Origin: Platycnemis pennipes | Lineage: Eukaryota > Arthropoda > Insecta > Odonata > Platycnemididae | Assembly: GCA_933228895.1 (NCBI GenBank) | Contig: OW121848.1 | Span: 136,108,615 to 136,172,614, forward strand | Length of the DNA stretch: 64,000 bases | Reading direction: 5' to 3' | Shown here: positions 52,147 through 64,000 of the stretch, in pieces | Layout of the letters: the number at the start of each line of letters is the position of its first letter | Numbering within the stretch: position 1 is the stretch's first letter | Program-made: the position numbers and the translations under genes | Notes under the pieces: model-generated | Told to the model about the DNA's origin: nothing | Seen by the model: the letters and a program-made list of their open reading frames with translations, nothing else | Database searches by the model: none

Positions 52147-55100
52147 ATGGCTATCTTTAAACCCTTACAGGTTGATGGGATTTTGACCAGCGATTTGAGT
52201 ATTCCTGTCACCCAAATGGGCCAAGACCTTGACCCCAGTGAGTCCTGCACTAAAATAGAAAAGAAAATACGCGAAACTGATCGCGGTCTGCTTGACTTTA
52301 ATCACCTAATCTTCGACTATCACCGGTGAGATACGAATAGCAATACCGAATGTAATAGAATGCGCTCCCATCAAATGTGAGAGAAGGAAATAAACAAGTG
52401 ATATATCCGCTCACTCTCAACCACATCGTAGCAACGTGTATGTCTGGATGAGAGGAACTTCGATGGAGTGACAGAATATAAAGGGAAGGGTCTCCAAGAG
52501 CGATGTCTGATCGGTCGGTACAACCAAGGCATGATATTCTGGAGACCGTGCTCACGAAATCTGTGCTAGGTGGCTTCGTTAGGAACATTCCGACGAACCC
52601 GAAGGAAAAGATGCATCTGCTCGCTGATTCTCGTCTCAGATTTGGAAACGTCACACGTCCTATTGTTACGTCAAACTCAAGGCCGTATATTTAGATCGAA
52701 ATATTTGGCCTTTGTCAAACTATCTCTTTAGCACCACCTAATGATGACGAATCTAGGTTAGATAAAACAAGCGCAACGTCGTGATTTTCTCTTCCACGTC
52801 AGGCATTTTGAACGAAACGTCGATTCAGAAGCATGATATCACAAGATAGTTGTAAGCTGTGATCTGCAGCAACAGGAAATATTTTTATGTTCTTATTAAA
52901 AAAAACTCATTTTTCCGGAATATTTTGTCCACATAAAACTCAAAATCCTGAGATATTTGGAACCCAAATTAAAGTCAAGGACGATAACCAGTATCTCAAC
53001 AAGGTGGATAGACGACAATGTCAACCGTATTTTGCAGGGAATAAAAACACCAATGCTGTTTCTATGTTCATGGCGGAGACTCTCTAAGCAGCGGTGAGGG
53101 CGTTGTGGTAACGGTGACCAAAGCTGTCGTCACCGACCTTAAAATTGTGTGACAGCAAAAATCGCATTAATAAAACCAACCGATTCATCAAATTATGTGC
53201 ACCATCTCCCTGTGTGAAATAAAGCTGTAAAGTAAACAATACCAGAATATAACCACCTATCAACGAAATATTTGCTAAACTCGAATACTGTGAATATAAA
53301 TTAACGCCTTTCTTTGTTTTCCGATGCATGCAATCTAATGTCTTGTATCGGTTTAAGGTAATAGGTAATTCTGTGGTAAGCAGGCCCTACGAGTGCGATG
53401 CCTATCAGCGCGATAAACTACCGCATTATGCCAAATTTACCTATCATTAGTGCGGTGGAAAATCGACCAAAGCACTCGACAAGAATCTTTTATCATCGTT
53501 ACACTGCTCAGGTCACGTCTGACTGTGTGGCTTTTATTTCTTCCTAAGATACGAGAGGCGGTTCCAGGAACTATCGTATATGTGAATTTCACCCAGATTA
53601 GTACTTAGCGGTCTCTACCTTCTACAATCGAATCGAACTTTTGGTTTATAAAAGATATACTCCTTATTTCCTAAAATATTCATTTTCTTATGTGAAGAAA
53701 GTGAAAAAAACTGAGTGAACGATAGGAAGTACAGGACTTATTTTCTTTAAGGTTTTAAAAATAACCGACAAAAAATAATCGAATTTACAAGGATGTTGTA
53801 TGAGGGTCGTGCATTGTAAACGTAAATGCATATTTCTGCAGCTTGTGATTGTGGTATTTGTGCATTTACGATAGCTTTAAAATATTCATGCATTTGTTGT
53901 TACATTTTCGCTAATTTTCCAGACTCGTGAGGATACTATTTGATTCCCTCTACAGTCACTCACGTTGCTGAAAATGGGCCCAAAGTTTTTCTCAAGATTT
54001 TAAGGATATAAATCTTGTAAAAAGCCCAATTGTTTCTCCTGTGAAAGCTTACTGCAAATGAATCGGTTGTTTTTCAGGCAACGGCATCGTATCTTTATGG
54101 AAATCGCTTGCTTGCTCGTTCAAGAATTGGCGCGCTGATATCGTTCTTAGAGCAGGAATGCGGCAGGAAAAGTGCTCACTGCACTGAGATGGAGAATACA
54201 AATGTCCTTTTGATGACTGTACAACTATCATCTCAGGTTCCGATTAAAATATTTCAGCGCGATTGCCCAATCATACGTCGCTAGGTTCTGAGTTGACGGA
54301 GAGACGGATACCTGGCAGAATTATTGATTTGGCGGTTTTTCGTAGTGATAGAAAAATAATGTGATGGTTTTGATCAAGTTGATCAATTCCCATTGAAAAG
54401 GCTAAACAAAAAAAGCCAAATAACTTAATGAAACAAAACAGGGGAATGCACTCCTAAGGAAGCTTACGTGCAGGCTGATGATAGCCTTCAGTAAGAAGGT
54501 TCTTCCGAGTAATTGTAGATTCCTTCGAAATGTAGGCTGCCGAATACCAAAAGGTATAGTGAGAAACACGAGTGAGTTGTAACAGAATTCCTAAAAATGC
54601 CATTTGTAGAATCATACTTCTATAACATGCGTAGTTCGTATTTTTAGTCCAAATAAATGAGGTAGCGTAAAAATTATTTTTAATTCTTGTAATATCTAGT
54701 TATGAACACGGAGCTAGTGATTGAATAATTATTAAGACCAACAGTTAGGGTCTAAAAGGTAAATTAAGAAATCAAATGGACATGAGATTATTTAAAGACT
54801 TGAAATGGAACCAGTTGTTGGTATTCTTTCGTGATTATGATGACTGTGTATCTTGAAGGTCAATCTTTCAAATTGAAATGGCTCCCCCTTTTAAAAGCTG
54901 TCTTATTCATTAAAATCTTTAAGGGACGCTATAATTAAACGCAAAAAATGGAATGCATGGCAGAATCCATTTTTTGACCGTGGCCTAAAACTCATGAGTT
55001 GAATAGATGTTTGCCCAGTTATTATGAGAAATACGAGAGCAAAAACTGTTCATTGATCAGTAACATATCTCCGGACCATTCGTCCTGTTGACCCGATTTA

Positions 55101-57164
55101 AAGCCTCGCTGGCGTTTTTTTATCGCAGGATTTTCAAACTCGTTCACGCTTACGTTTTGTTTTCCTTGATAGTGACTTCACCCGCCTCCCACGAAGACGG
55201 ATGATGCTGCTGTAAGCGATAGTGTTTCCGTATTTTTTTCTTCCAAATTCTCGCTCATTCTTGTACTGGAGTTATCTCGTTTTAAAGTGATTCACTAATT
55301 TCGGAATTCATCTGCATCGTATCTGATCCATTCGCGGCATTCATGTTCCTTTTTTTTCCTTCCCTCTATTTTGAAGATATCGATCGAAGAATCATCACTT
55401 TAGTGCCAAGAATTATGCCCTGCTTGGTTTTCTGTGACGTTATTCCTCGTGCATCACCAACCTAACGCTAGAGCATATGACGTGGTTCGTGCTGATAAGT
55501 AGGTTAGCATTTCGCTTCCGCTACTTCTCTGCTCGAGATTACGACAAAATACATCCCATGTCGTGCGTTTTTAAAGATTTTTAATTAAAAGAAACTTGAT
55601 TTCATGAATAGCTCTAATAGCCGAAGCAATTGGTCTTAGTTAGCTGAAATGAATGAGGGCAGAGATCTTTTCGGATACGACCAGCAAAACACAATATGTG
55701 TGATTTTTTGGGCACCTGATATCATTATAGAACCACAGAAAGCACTGGGAAAGGAATTGGCCTTCCTTCCCTGAAGTGTTCAGTTTTCTAGCTGTTGGGG
55801 TTGGCGCATGGACTGTCCTACACTAACAATTGAAACCAACCTTTGTTTTAACACTAATTGGAAAACGTCCTGTCATGGGTGACACCAGCATCTCTTGCTG
55901 TTCCTGTGGTACAGCCTCAGTGTTGAAATTATCGTCCAATCCACTGCATTACTGTACTTTCCTGTGGAATACAGGCTATTCTACAATGGATGAAAAGCGT
56001 AACAATAAATCCGCGTGGCCCTTCCGCAAGCCATATCAGTTTGCTGTAAGAAAGATGGTGAAGTCTCATCTTTACGGCGTGTGGCAGGCGAAATATCATC
56101 CATTCAGAGCGCGTCATTACTACTAGTCACGGCCCACCGCTTTTACAAAAGCATTTTAGAGCCAACATAGAAATAAACAAATTAATTATTCAGGAAAAAT
56201 TTAGATACAAGAGTGTATTTTACAAAACATTTTCGAAATATTTTTGAGGTATTTTCGAAAGAAACATACAATTAATATGCAACTATGGTATGCAAAAATA
56301 ATTTCGGAACTAATGTGTCTTCAGCAACCAAGTCAATCTTTTCGTCTCTCGTCTCCGTTGGAGATTCACCACCGCAAGAAAATCCTTGCGTTCTACGGCT
56401 TAAGACTTAGGTCCATTGTAGAGAGGGGTTAAGAGAGTATTTGTAGGGAAAAATAAATCATTCAAAGAAGGCATGGCCCTGGCTGCCGAGGGTAGGGTTC
56501 CTTGAAGTTAACCACTTCTAAAAAGTAAGGGTATTCCGGGTGCTTCTTTGAAGGACCATTTAAGTTTTAAGTTCGCTTGGCCTCCTCTTCAAGGCTAGTA
56601 AACGGTGGGGCGTGGCACTGATAACGTACTCGAGGGGATAACCGACTCTTAATCTGCCTCTTTCAGTGTCGTCCCACTGGCCATCTTCCACCAGGCTGAA
56701 AGTGCCGATCATTCTCGGGAACAATTGTTTGTTTGTTTTAGAGACGTCATCCCAGCTCCTGTCAACAGTGATGACCACGTGGAATAATTTGTCAGTCTGA
56801 AGTCTCGCCACAAGCGATGCATCAATACGCCGCATGCTGTATGGATGAGATAAATACGTTTCTATGTTCAAAACTGTTGTTATTTGGGGAGGTGATTGAC
56901 ATTAGAGGTCATTCGCGCCATTGAAGAAAGATGGGTATCCGGAGGGGAGGTAGGAAATTTCCTGGGAACGGAAAAATGGGTGGAGTGAAATTCGGCTATC
57001 AGCGTTTTATTGAATTCAATTGTTTCGGTTTTCGTTTTATTTATGTCTGTCACCACCAAATGCTCGTATCATCTTCAAATGTGTACGAAATAATTGATGG
57101 AGTTCGGCCATACTTTGTGGAACGATGAAAAAACTCATTGTGCGGTACCACAGTGATTTAATTA

Positions 57165-57433
57165 ATCTTCATCATTGGTCAACTATCCTAGGATTGGTTT
57201 GACGCAGCTTCCCACACCATTCTTCTGTCGGTCAACCTTTTCACTGTGACGTCATTCTTCTCTTTAACATCCCTCACAACCTGTTCCATGTATCTCATAA
57301 GATGCCTGCCTTTTCCAATCTTCCCGTTCACTTTTCCCTCGACGATTGTCTTCATCAGGTCATCGTGTCTCAAGATATGGCCGATTAAGTTGTGTATTCT
57401 TCTTTTTAGAGTAGTCAATTTAATTAAATCCAA
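57165..57433 (-). mobile_element. Non-LTR retrotransposon fragment, open copy
   Basis: The - strand is open for 81 codons (57433-57188). It reads RRIHNLIGHILRHDDLMKT, then EGKVNGKIGKGR, MRYMEQVVRDVKEKN and a WEAASNQS end followed by a stop. This is the C-terminus of an insect endonuclease/reverse-transcriptase ORF and the least damaged of four copies. The 5' parts are missing. Confidence 0.72.
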
Positions 57434-59019
57434 TCGATTTAGACCTATAGCGTCATTGTCAAGATTTTTTTTTCATTTCGTAGAAATGCGTAGATCAGCA
57501 GTAGGTTTCCGTCACACCCGGATCATTATCGTGCTTTCGTCAACATTTTTCGAGTTTTCGCCAGATTTTTGCCCAGTTTATCTCAAAACTTGGCTGTTAT
57601 CAATTTGTTGACGCACATCACTTACCGCTACACTACGCGGGAGACTCGCTGTCATAGTAAATGTGTGTCTGTGTAATCTATGTCGCACCCCTCCCCAGTT
57701 AACTTCTCAAATATTTTTAGTGGCAATTGAATTTTGGAAAATCGTTAGCAGGATTCAAAGTCAACTTATATTGTGTGCCGAATCGCGTAACAATACAAAT
57801 TTATTGAGTAACGAATAAGGAAAAGTTACAGTACATAAAAGCATTAAATATATGTTGATTTTCTAAAATCACTTTTCTAACGAACTTTACTGTAACTCAA
57901 GACTGTCAATAGCATATTTACTAGCTGTATTATAAAAATCCTTTTTAGTTTTTCCGCGCCATTTTATGTCCACTTATTTTACTGATAAACGTATTACATT
58001 TAATTAGCTCCAATTAATAAGTTTCATATTGATGGAGTATTCCTAACTTTTTTAAATTGTCCTTATTAATCGAAGACGTATCAATTTGATTTCATTTTCT
58101 TCGCAGAAGAACTTAGCGACACAGAAACAAATTACAGGAGAAATTAAATGCTGTCATGTGAATGTAGTTTTCATAAACCGTGTAATTTCACTTAGCAGGA
58201 CTAATAGTGCGTTTAGTGTTTCATTTACCCGTTCACATTTTCAAAAGCGTATGCTTCCGGTATTTTTTTCCGGTCTCGATAACACCTCTTATCTTCCTAC
58301 TCGCAAAGGTTGATAAGGCTTTACTGTTTGCGGCCTATATATTTGGAGCAAGCTCCGTTCACAGCTCAACCTGGCCATGAAAACGAATGCTTTTGGGTGA
58401 AGCCAATATCAAATCCTGTATCTCATCCACTTCGCGCTTGCTAGACACTGGATGATGTCCGAGATAGGGAATGACATTTCTATTTAGTCCGAAAATCTCT
58501 GTGAAGTGCGTCCTGTCTGTTTGATGAGAGTACAATTCACCAAGATCTGAGCCCAATGACATGCGAAATCCTCTTATCAAGATCGGGAAGGAAAACTCCT
58601 TTTCCTGCGTCCTCTAGAAAGCTAGTGTTTATTAAAAGAATGTTTGGAGATTGTACTGCGAAGACAAAAAGCGGTGTTAGTTTCACTAGTTTGGTCACGC
58701 CTATAATACGCAGTTAGTGTATGGCACCCGTAGATTCGTAGGTTTGATTTCTGACTCGGATAGTATTCAGCGAAGGTTATCTACGAATGTAAAAAGAAGT
58801 TATGGTAGGGTTGAATCTTCTTGTTTTTTCCAGACGTTTAAATGGTCTGGTTTTTCCATTCGTTGGATTACATTTCCCCGGTTATTCTGCAGGCTTTCCT
58901 AAGACCCGAAATAAGGACTGCCGGCGAAATTCAGTCCTAGTAATGAAGCGACGTTGTGGAAAACCAGGGAAAAGGAAGATTCAACCTCAATTGAAGCCCC
59001 GTGAAAACCTACTATTAGA

Positions 59020-59140
59020 ACAGCAGAATTTCCACAGAGAAAAAAATTATTCGCCTTGACAGGGGTTTGAACCCGGAACATATGCAATTGTGAATTTTTG
59101 GCTGGTAACTCTGTTAAGGTTTTCACGGCAAGTTCGCAAT
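59020..59140 (-). mobile_element. SINE-related fragment of the 31-kb family
   Basis: CAGAGAAAAAAATTATTCGC followed by CTTGACAGGGGTTTGAACCC matches the 31230 copy (CAGAGAAAAAAATCATTTGC, CTTCACTGGGACTCAAACCC). The B-box-like GGGTTCAAACCCC is on the - strand at 59074-59062. The tRNA-like 5' half is degenerate. Confidence 0.5.
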
Positions 59141-59299
59141 TCTTAAATTTGCTACGATCAGAAGTTATGATAAGTTTTCTTGTGTGTCAATATTACTAGT
59201 AGTTTGGAATCACCATCTGATCTAGGTTGAGATATAGATTGAATCTTATTGTATCCGGCGTTGCTTTATGTAAATTGCTGAACATCTTCAATAGAAAAG

Positions 59300-59400
59300 A
59301 AGGATTTTGTAATTAAACAATTCATTGGCAGCACGCGACTTAGGTTTTGGCGTTGTACTTCATCATCAGGTGTAATACTACCACTAATACCTTTCCCGTC
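59300..59400 (-). repeat. Decayed repeat with CTGATGA
   Basis: On the - strand CTGATGA (59369-59363) is followed by TGAAGTACAACGCC and AAAACC, then TAAGTCGCGTG. It looks like a degraded relative of the 7991-8016 core, with the GAAA position changed and no clear stem. Confidence 0.3.
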
Positions 59401-60879
59401 CCTAAAATTTACACACCTACCCACCCCAATTTGTGACTATACCTACGTACTTCTGCATGTCCTTTAGTAATTCACCTAATGATTAAGTACAAGGTTGAAA
59501 CATTGGTCCCGTGCTACCAATAAATTGTGGATGTTACAAATTTATTGTTTTTTAGACCAACTATTGTAGAAATTTGAAGCGGATACCTTTCCTACGATAG
59601 CAAACTAATGGCGTGCATTGTGGGTATGATAGGTAAATATATATCGGCTCCATTAAGGTTATTTTTCGCTAATAGAGATTATTCTGACATTTTAGGTGGC
59701 TGTGGATTGCTTTAGCATTGCGTCGCACTAGTCATTTTGCCGGAATCCTTGACCTGTGCACGGTCGTCTACAGCCTACAATGAACTGAGCTCAGTGAACT
59801 GAGATCCCCTAAGCGCTTATGAATGCCTATAGCAATGATAAGGTACTATTGGATACTGTATATCCTAGCTTCTGACATCGAATTCTTAATATACGTTAAA
59901 CGAATAGTTTTCTTATTATTTTAGGTAAAAGAAAAATCTTTTAGCTCACATAAAGAAACAGGAATGTTCCCCATTAAGACGTCTGAAACAAACAATGAAG
60001 AAGAAAGGATAATTGACGACAGGAGATGTGTACCTATGTTGCTTTTAATCGTTCAAATAAATAACCTATAAAATTAATTGTAAATACGTTCACATTATTA
60101 AACCGTCTTTGCTATTTTATATACTTTACTTTCCTATTTAGTTTCAACAACCTAACAGAAGACTAAATCAATTGTGGTAGTAGATCATACGTGCGAACGT
60201 TTCGCACAGGCTTAAAGACAAAAAAAAACATAATTTAATATTACGCATGCATACAAAACCGTGTAAAAATTACGATTTATAACTTTTAGCAATCATCCCT
60301 CTATACAATGCAATAATTTATTTATTATCATTAATAACTTGGTAGAACGATTTGTATAGTAGTACAGCTTTCACATAATATAGTCGCCGGGTTTCCAGGA
60401 AAAAATGGTAGGAGAGAAAACATTTTTCCGAGTTTGCTTGAGATGCTGCAGGGCAGTTATTTCGCCTATTGGCCTGGGACCGTTCAAGGGGCCCGGTAGT
60501 CTGGCTGGAGTTATGTACTTAAAGAGGTTGATCGTCGACGGATTCAATTTGCGGAACTGCGATATGATTAAATCAAAAAACAGCGCATGGTAACATTCCA
60601 CTATATTTATTTGAGTTCTACTGGTTTCGATGCTATGCACACATCATTCTAAAGAGGTGTGGCTAGGAACAGGGTCATGGCAAGATCTTAAATATGAGGG
60701 TGCGGAGAAATGGGTGGGGGAAATGGGGTCGTTTACCATATTTTTTTAAATTCCGAATCTGATAGAGTTTGTAAAATAAAAAGACCCGTCTTTTTCCGTT
60801 TTTTGATACGACAATTATTTCCCGAGTTATAAGTGGCGAAAAACTGATGTTTTTAACCCTTTCGGTAAAGTGGGTGTGG

Positions 60880-61130
60880 TGCAACCTCTGACGTAGGTAT
60901 ATCTACTTCGTCCAATCACAACTGAGCCCGCGAAGCTACTTCGCCTTATTGCAAAGGGGGGGGACACAGCTGACTCGGCCAATGGGAGCCATTTCGACAG
61001 CATCTGTGCGAGCAGACCTTCCGAGGATCCCCCTCCACTCCCTTCCTCTCCCCTGAAAGCAGTCAAGGACGGGAGGAAAATGACGTCAATGTTAGCACAG
61101 CAGCATTTTCGGTGGGCGTCACCTTTTGCT
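60880..61130. promoter_or_regulatory. CpG-rich promoter-like island with CCAAT boxes and a CRE
   Basis: A locally GC- and CpG-richer block holds CCAAT at 60912-60916 and 60979-60983, a perfect CRE palindrome TGACGTCA at 61081-61088, a G run and an imperfect dyad ACGTAGGTATATCTAC. Such a combination is typical of promoters. No convincing gene start follows within reach, so direction is unknown. It may belong to a gene whose coding exons are beyond the window, or be fortuitous. Confidence 0.4.
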
Positions 61131-62226
61131 TATTTTAAATTTTGAATTATGAATGAATGGTTGTAGTTAGAAGATTCATTTTTTCACTAAAATTATTTTT
61201 TCGTTTCCATCTAATGATTTCGTGTACAAAATTGCGATTTCGGTTCCGAGTAACGAGTTCCATTCTGAAGGGTTCGGGACGCAATTACCTTCGGGGTTAC
61301 CTTTTTCTGGTAACCTAAATAAAGATGAAAGAAAAGCGGGGTGTTGCATGGTTACGGCGAAGATGAAAGAGCGGAAAGGGGTGGAGTCGGAAGCGGGATT
61401 GTTGCCAGTGGAGAATGGTTCACGGGGATATGTTCCCTTATACAAGTTGGGGCCATTTAATTTGGAGTAGGCTCTAATAAATTTAATTATGGCACTTTTA
61501 TCTCAAGTGTGTGGTAAATTTAGATACGTGTGATATCTCACATAAATGTTTTGAAAAGAACGACTAGTTGTAAAAGAAATTTCTAAAGTCTTAAGACTTG
61601 AAGTGTTCATTGGCCCTTAAATTGTCTTCCCAGTCTGCCTGGGCCAGCCCCTTGCATCTTCCTATGCCGTCAATAGAAAATATTTGGCCCCTTAATGTCC
61701 GTTTACTTCCATTACTGGCCGTCGAGCGCTAGTGGTACTCTCGTCCTACTCCTACAAGGGACCTTATGGGAAGGTCTCCTATTTATGTGCCGAGAAACGT
61801 ATTGAGTATGATTTATGTTTTAATTCCTGCTAGCATCGAAGGAAAACCGTTATTGCTGAAACAAACACCTGAATATTTACCGAATTTGGGAATCTTTTTT
61901 CCTGTCAGTGCTACTTACCAACATAACTTTACACAAATCAAGTACATCAAACATGTTAAATACGACCTGGTTCTATTCCACAATTGTAAAAGTGTGGAAT
62001 TTAATAAAGTTCCTCGTTCAAAATGCATAAAGCTATAGTATTCCACACCGTGCCGCAAGTGACATTCTCAATTATTTTTCCAATATGAGACCGAAAGGGA
62101 AATACCAACCTCATGATACGTATAATCAACTATCGGCAACGTAACTTTGTGATGCACACTAATCGCGATGATAATATTTGCGTAGTAATTATCAACTTCT
62201 CTTCGATATTATAGTAGTATAGGGCC
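61131..62226. other. Intergenic, no supported gene
   Basis: Contains an 82-codon + frame (61222-61470) overlapped by an 89-codon - frame, both without recognised domains. If the 60880-61130 block is a promoter, this could be a first exon or 5' leader, but no splice donor stands out. Confidence 0.4.
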
Positions 62227-62266
62227 TATCCTGAAGTATATAGATATATATATATACTTCAGGATA
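62227..62266. repeat. Inverted repeat with 16-bp perfect arms
   Basis: TATCCTGAAGTATATA (62227-62242) and TATATACTTCAGGATA (62251-62266) are exact reverse complements around an 8-bp AT spacer. It abuts the coding-like fragment that follows. It could be a hairpin left by an excision or insertion event. Confidence 0.85.
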
Positions 62267-62400
62267 AGCTTTTGGATCTCTTGATTACACTGCATGAAAT
62301 CAAAGAAATATATAAAAACAAAGAAGACTTGAGGAAATCTCTCAAGGAAAAACTGAGGGCTGTGGCTGGAAACAGTTTAAGAGAAGAAGTCATCATTGAT
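62263..62400 (+). pseudogene. Coding-like fragment cut off by a LINE insertion
   Basis: From GAT at 62263 the + strand is open for 46 codons with a charged, helix-forming reading (LLDLLITLHEIKEIY, then KSLKEKLRAVAGNSLREEV, ending IIDHD) that runs straight into the TACATCTACATC tail of the LINE. An AG directly precedes 62263 (ACTTCAG). The stretch has no CpG although its surroundings do. I do not recognise the protein. It may be an exon remnant or a piece of a retrocopy. Confidence 0.35.
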
Positions 62401-63490
62401 CATGACTACATCTACATCTACATAATACCCTGCAAGCCAACATAAAGGTGTATGGCAGGGGGTGAATTCTCACCAAACATACACTACATATCATGCATAA
62501 AAAAAGGATTAGTATTAATATACGGTTCTAAACTACACTATTTAAAAAAAGATAAAAATAGGTAAGCTAACATGCAAACACATGCTGTTAGTTGCGTAAG
62601 CTTCAAGTCCTTATACCAACATGCAGCTACCAACGCTATCCATTGCTACACTCGTACTGGATATATTTACCGTTATTCATATCCCTAATTTTACGAGGAA
62701 AAAAGGACATTTTTAATCCGGTAGTTCGGCTATCAATTTCACTAATTTTGTGATTATGGTCCAGTCTACCATAGTAAGTTGGGGTTCGCAAAATATTTTT
62801 AACATTATCACTAAAAATATGGTCTTGGAATTTGTTTAAGAGATTATGTCTAAATTTCAACCTGTGATCTGACAATGATTCCAAATTTAATTCATTTAAT
62901 AGACTGGTTACGCTAATAAGGTTATCGTACCCTCCCTTTACAATCTTGCCGATCTTCGCTGCACACGTTCAAGTTCATTATTTAGACCGATTTCGTAGAA
63001 ATCCATACATTGGCAGCATATTCTAAATGATGTTTAACAAGAGAAATGTAGCTGATTTCTCGTACATGATCGTCACATTTACCCAGTACTCTTTTGACGA
63101 ATCCCAGCTTACGATTCGTTTGACCCATTATTTCACGTATGTGTTTACCCCAGGAAAGATCATGTTTTAGTCTTATTCCAAGATATTTAATGGATTCCTC
63201 GTTTGTTAATTCATTAATACTTATTTTGTATATGCTAGGAGGAGAACAATTCTTTATTCAAAAATTCATTACTACACATTTTTTAAAAATTAATTCTAAC
63301 CCATATATCACACCATTTTTATATTGCTTGTAGGTCATCATTTAAATATTCTTTATCGTTTGAGCATAGAATTTCCCTGTACACTACTGCGTCATCGGAA
63401 AATAGACCAACTTACTTTTTACCACCTTATTGATATCATTAACTAAGCGCTCCCTGAAGTCGTTCAATGTATAATTTATCACGCAAATTA
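62401..63490 (-). mobile_element. Non-LTR retrotransposon remnant (reverse transcriptase, 3' part)
   Basis: The - strand encodes, through frameshifts and stops, the C-terminal half of a LINE reverse transcriptase. The active-site segment FSDDAVVYR has its DD codons at 63396-63391. Then come SIKYLGIRLKHDLSWGKHI, TNRKLGFVKRVLGKC, VKHHLEYAANVW, and the thumb-like end SFFPRKIRDMNNG (ORF 62884-62636). The 3' end carries a TGTAGATG repeat tail at 62401-62428. 5' truncation and multiple breaks show it is inactive. It is a jockey/CR1-like element by motif order. The clade is not certain. Confidence 0.8.
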
Positions 63491-64000
63491 TGTTTCAAAG
63501 CAAATGTTTAAGTATTCACGTTGTGCAGTTTTCCGCTCAGAATTTCTAAAGCCACTGGCAAATTCGGTGCACCAGTGGGTAAATTAGTTGAGCTAAAAAC
63601 TAAAGGCGCTCTTTTGCACCAACATTTAAATTTATTTCATTTCATACGTTCTGCGGAACACGTTTTAATTTTACATTATATGAAAGCAAATGTTTTTGAA
63701 CTTGCTATAAGTGATATCCTCCAAAAAAATCTTGTTTTTTTCTGGATCAAAACATTGGTAGGAAGTTATGGCCTTCATAATCCATTATTATGTTAGCATG
63801 CGAATGAGGAAATTTGAAAACACGTAATTCTGAGGCTAACATAGAATATTCAATGAAGAAAAAACTGTCCAAATTTTCTATGACGTAAATTTTTGTGACA
63901 AACAATGCACAAACTGCTTGATTTACTGATATAAATTTATTCAATTCTGCTACCCAATATTCACCCCTCAAGAGGAAATCCATAAAGAAACTTTAAGGTG
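63491..64000. other. Intergenic edge, nothing recognised
   Basis: AT-rich sequence with short overlapping ORFs on both strands (63521-63796 +, 63747-63983 -). Neither shows a domain, splice sites or coding composition. Confidence 0.5.

Larger units (their letters stand above)
49001..57160. other. CpG-rich intergenic sequence, no confident gene
   Basis: CpG frequency jumps to about 43 per kb (49021-50020, hand count). Contains a SINE fragment near 50355-50430 and a palindromic cluster at 52096-52146. Open frames such as 56560-56871 (-) are noted among findings but have no family match that I recognise. Nothing else is supported. Confidence 0.5.
57434..60875. other. Intergenic, repeat remnants only
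   Basis: AT-rich but CpG-normal. Contains a SINE-related fragment at 59020-59140 and a decayed repeat at 59300-59400. ORFs at 58359-58580 (-) and 60371-60640 (-, overlapped by an ORF on +) have no recognised domain. Confidence 0.5.

Overview
The window is animal nuclear DNA, most likely from an insect with a large, AT-rich genome and long introns. It is mostly intron and intergenic sequence carrying many decayed transposable elements. No bacterial or organellar features, rRNA genes or tRNA genes were seen. Identification below arthropod level is not possible from sequence alone. Strong CpG depletion over one transcription unit suggests a lineage with germline gene-body methylation.

The one clear gene lies on the + strand from before position 1 to at least 34732. 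It encodes a BTB/POZ C2H2 zinc-finger transcription factor of the Abrupt (ab) type. The 5' end (promoter, start codon and first half of the BTB domain) is outside the window. Six coding exons join in consistent frame: 2274-2537, 3582-3884, 6200-6455, 10569-10631, 19970-20316 and 33731-34732. Together they give 744 residues and a stop. A further exon at 13285-13700 has its own pair of C2H2 fingers and its own stop, and accepts the same phase-1 splice as the 19970 exon. The gene therefore appears to choose between two mutually exclusive finger pairs behind one BTB module, the layout known from the Broad-Complex. The choice is also a choice of C-terminus: a short form (433 residues in the window) or a long form with poly-alanine and very long acidic tracts.

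Layout: 1-2273 upstream intron; 2274-13700 BTB end, linker exons and alternative finger exon; 13701-14600 probable 3' UTR of the short form; 14600-19969 intron with LINE and hAT debris; 19970-20316 main finger exon; 20317-33730 a 13.4 kb intron crowded with repeats (hAT-like remnants, foldback elements, a 122-bp tandem duplication, nested MITE-like elements, paired tRNA-derived SINEs); 33731-34732 last exon; 34733 to about 39965 or 45055 long 3' UTR with several poly(A) signals; 45055-64000 probably intergenic, with a CpG-rich phase starting near 49 kb, a promoter-like island near 60.9-61.1 kb, and a decayed non-LTR retrotransposon at 62.4-63.5 kb that has landed against a small coding-like, CpG-free fragment.

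Points most worth checking are the alternative finger exons, the roughly ten-fold CpG step near 49 kb, a hammerhead-ribozyme-like core recurring in dispersed repeats, and the coding-like fragment at 62263-62400. All gene naming rests on recalled family features, not on a database search.
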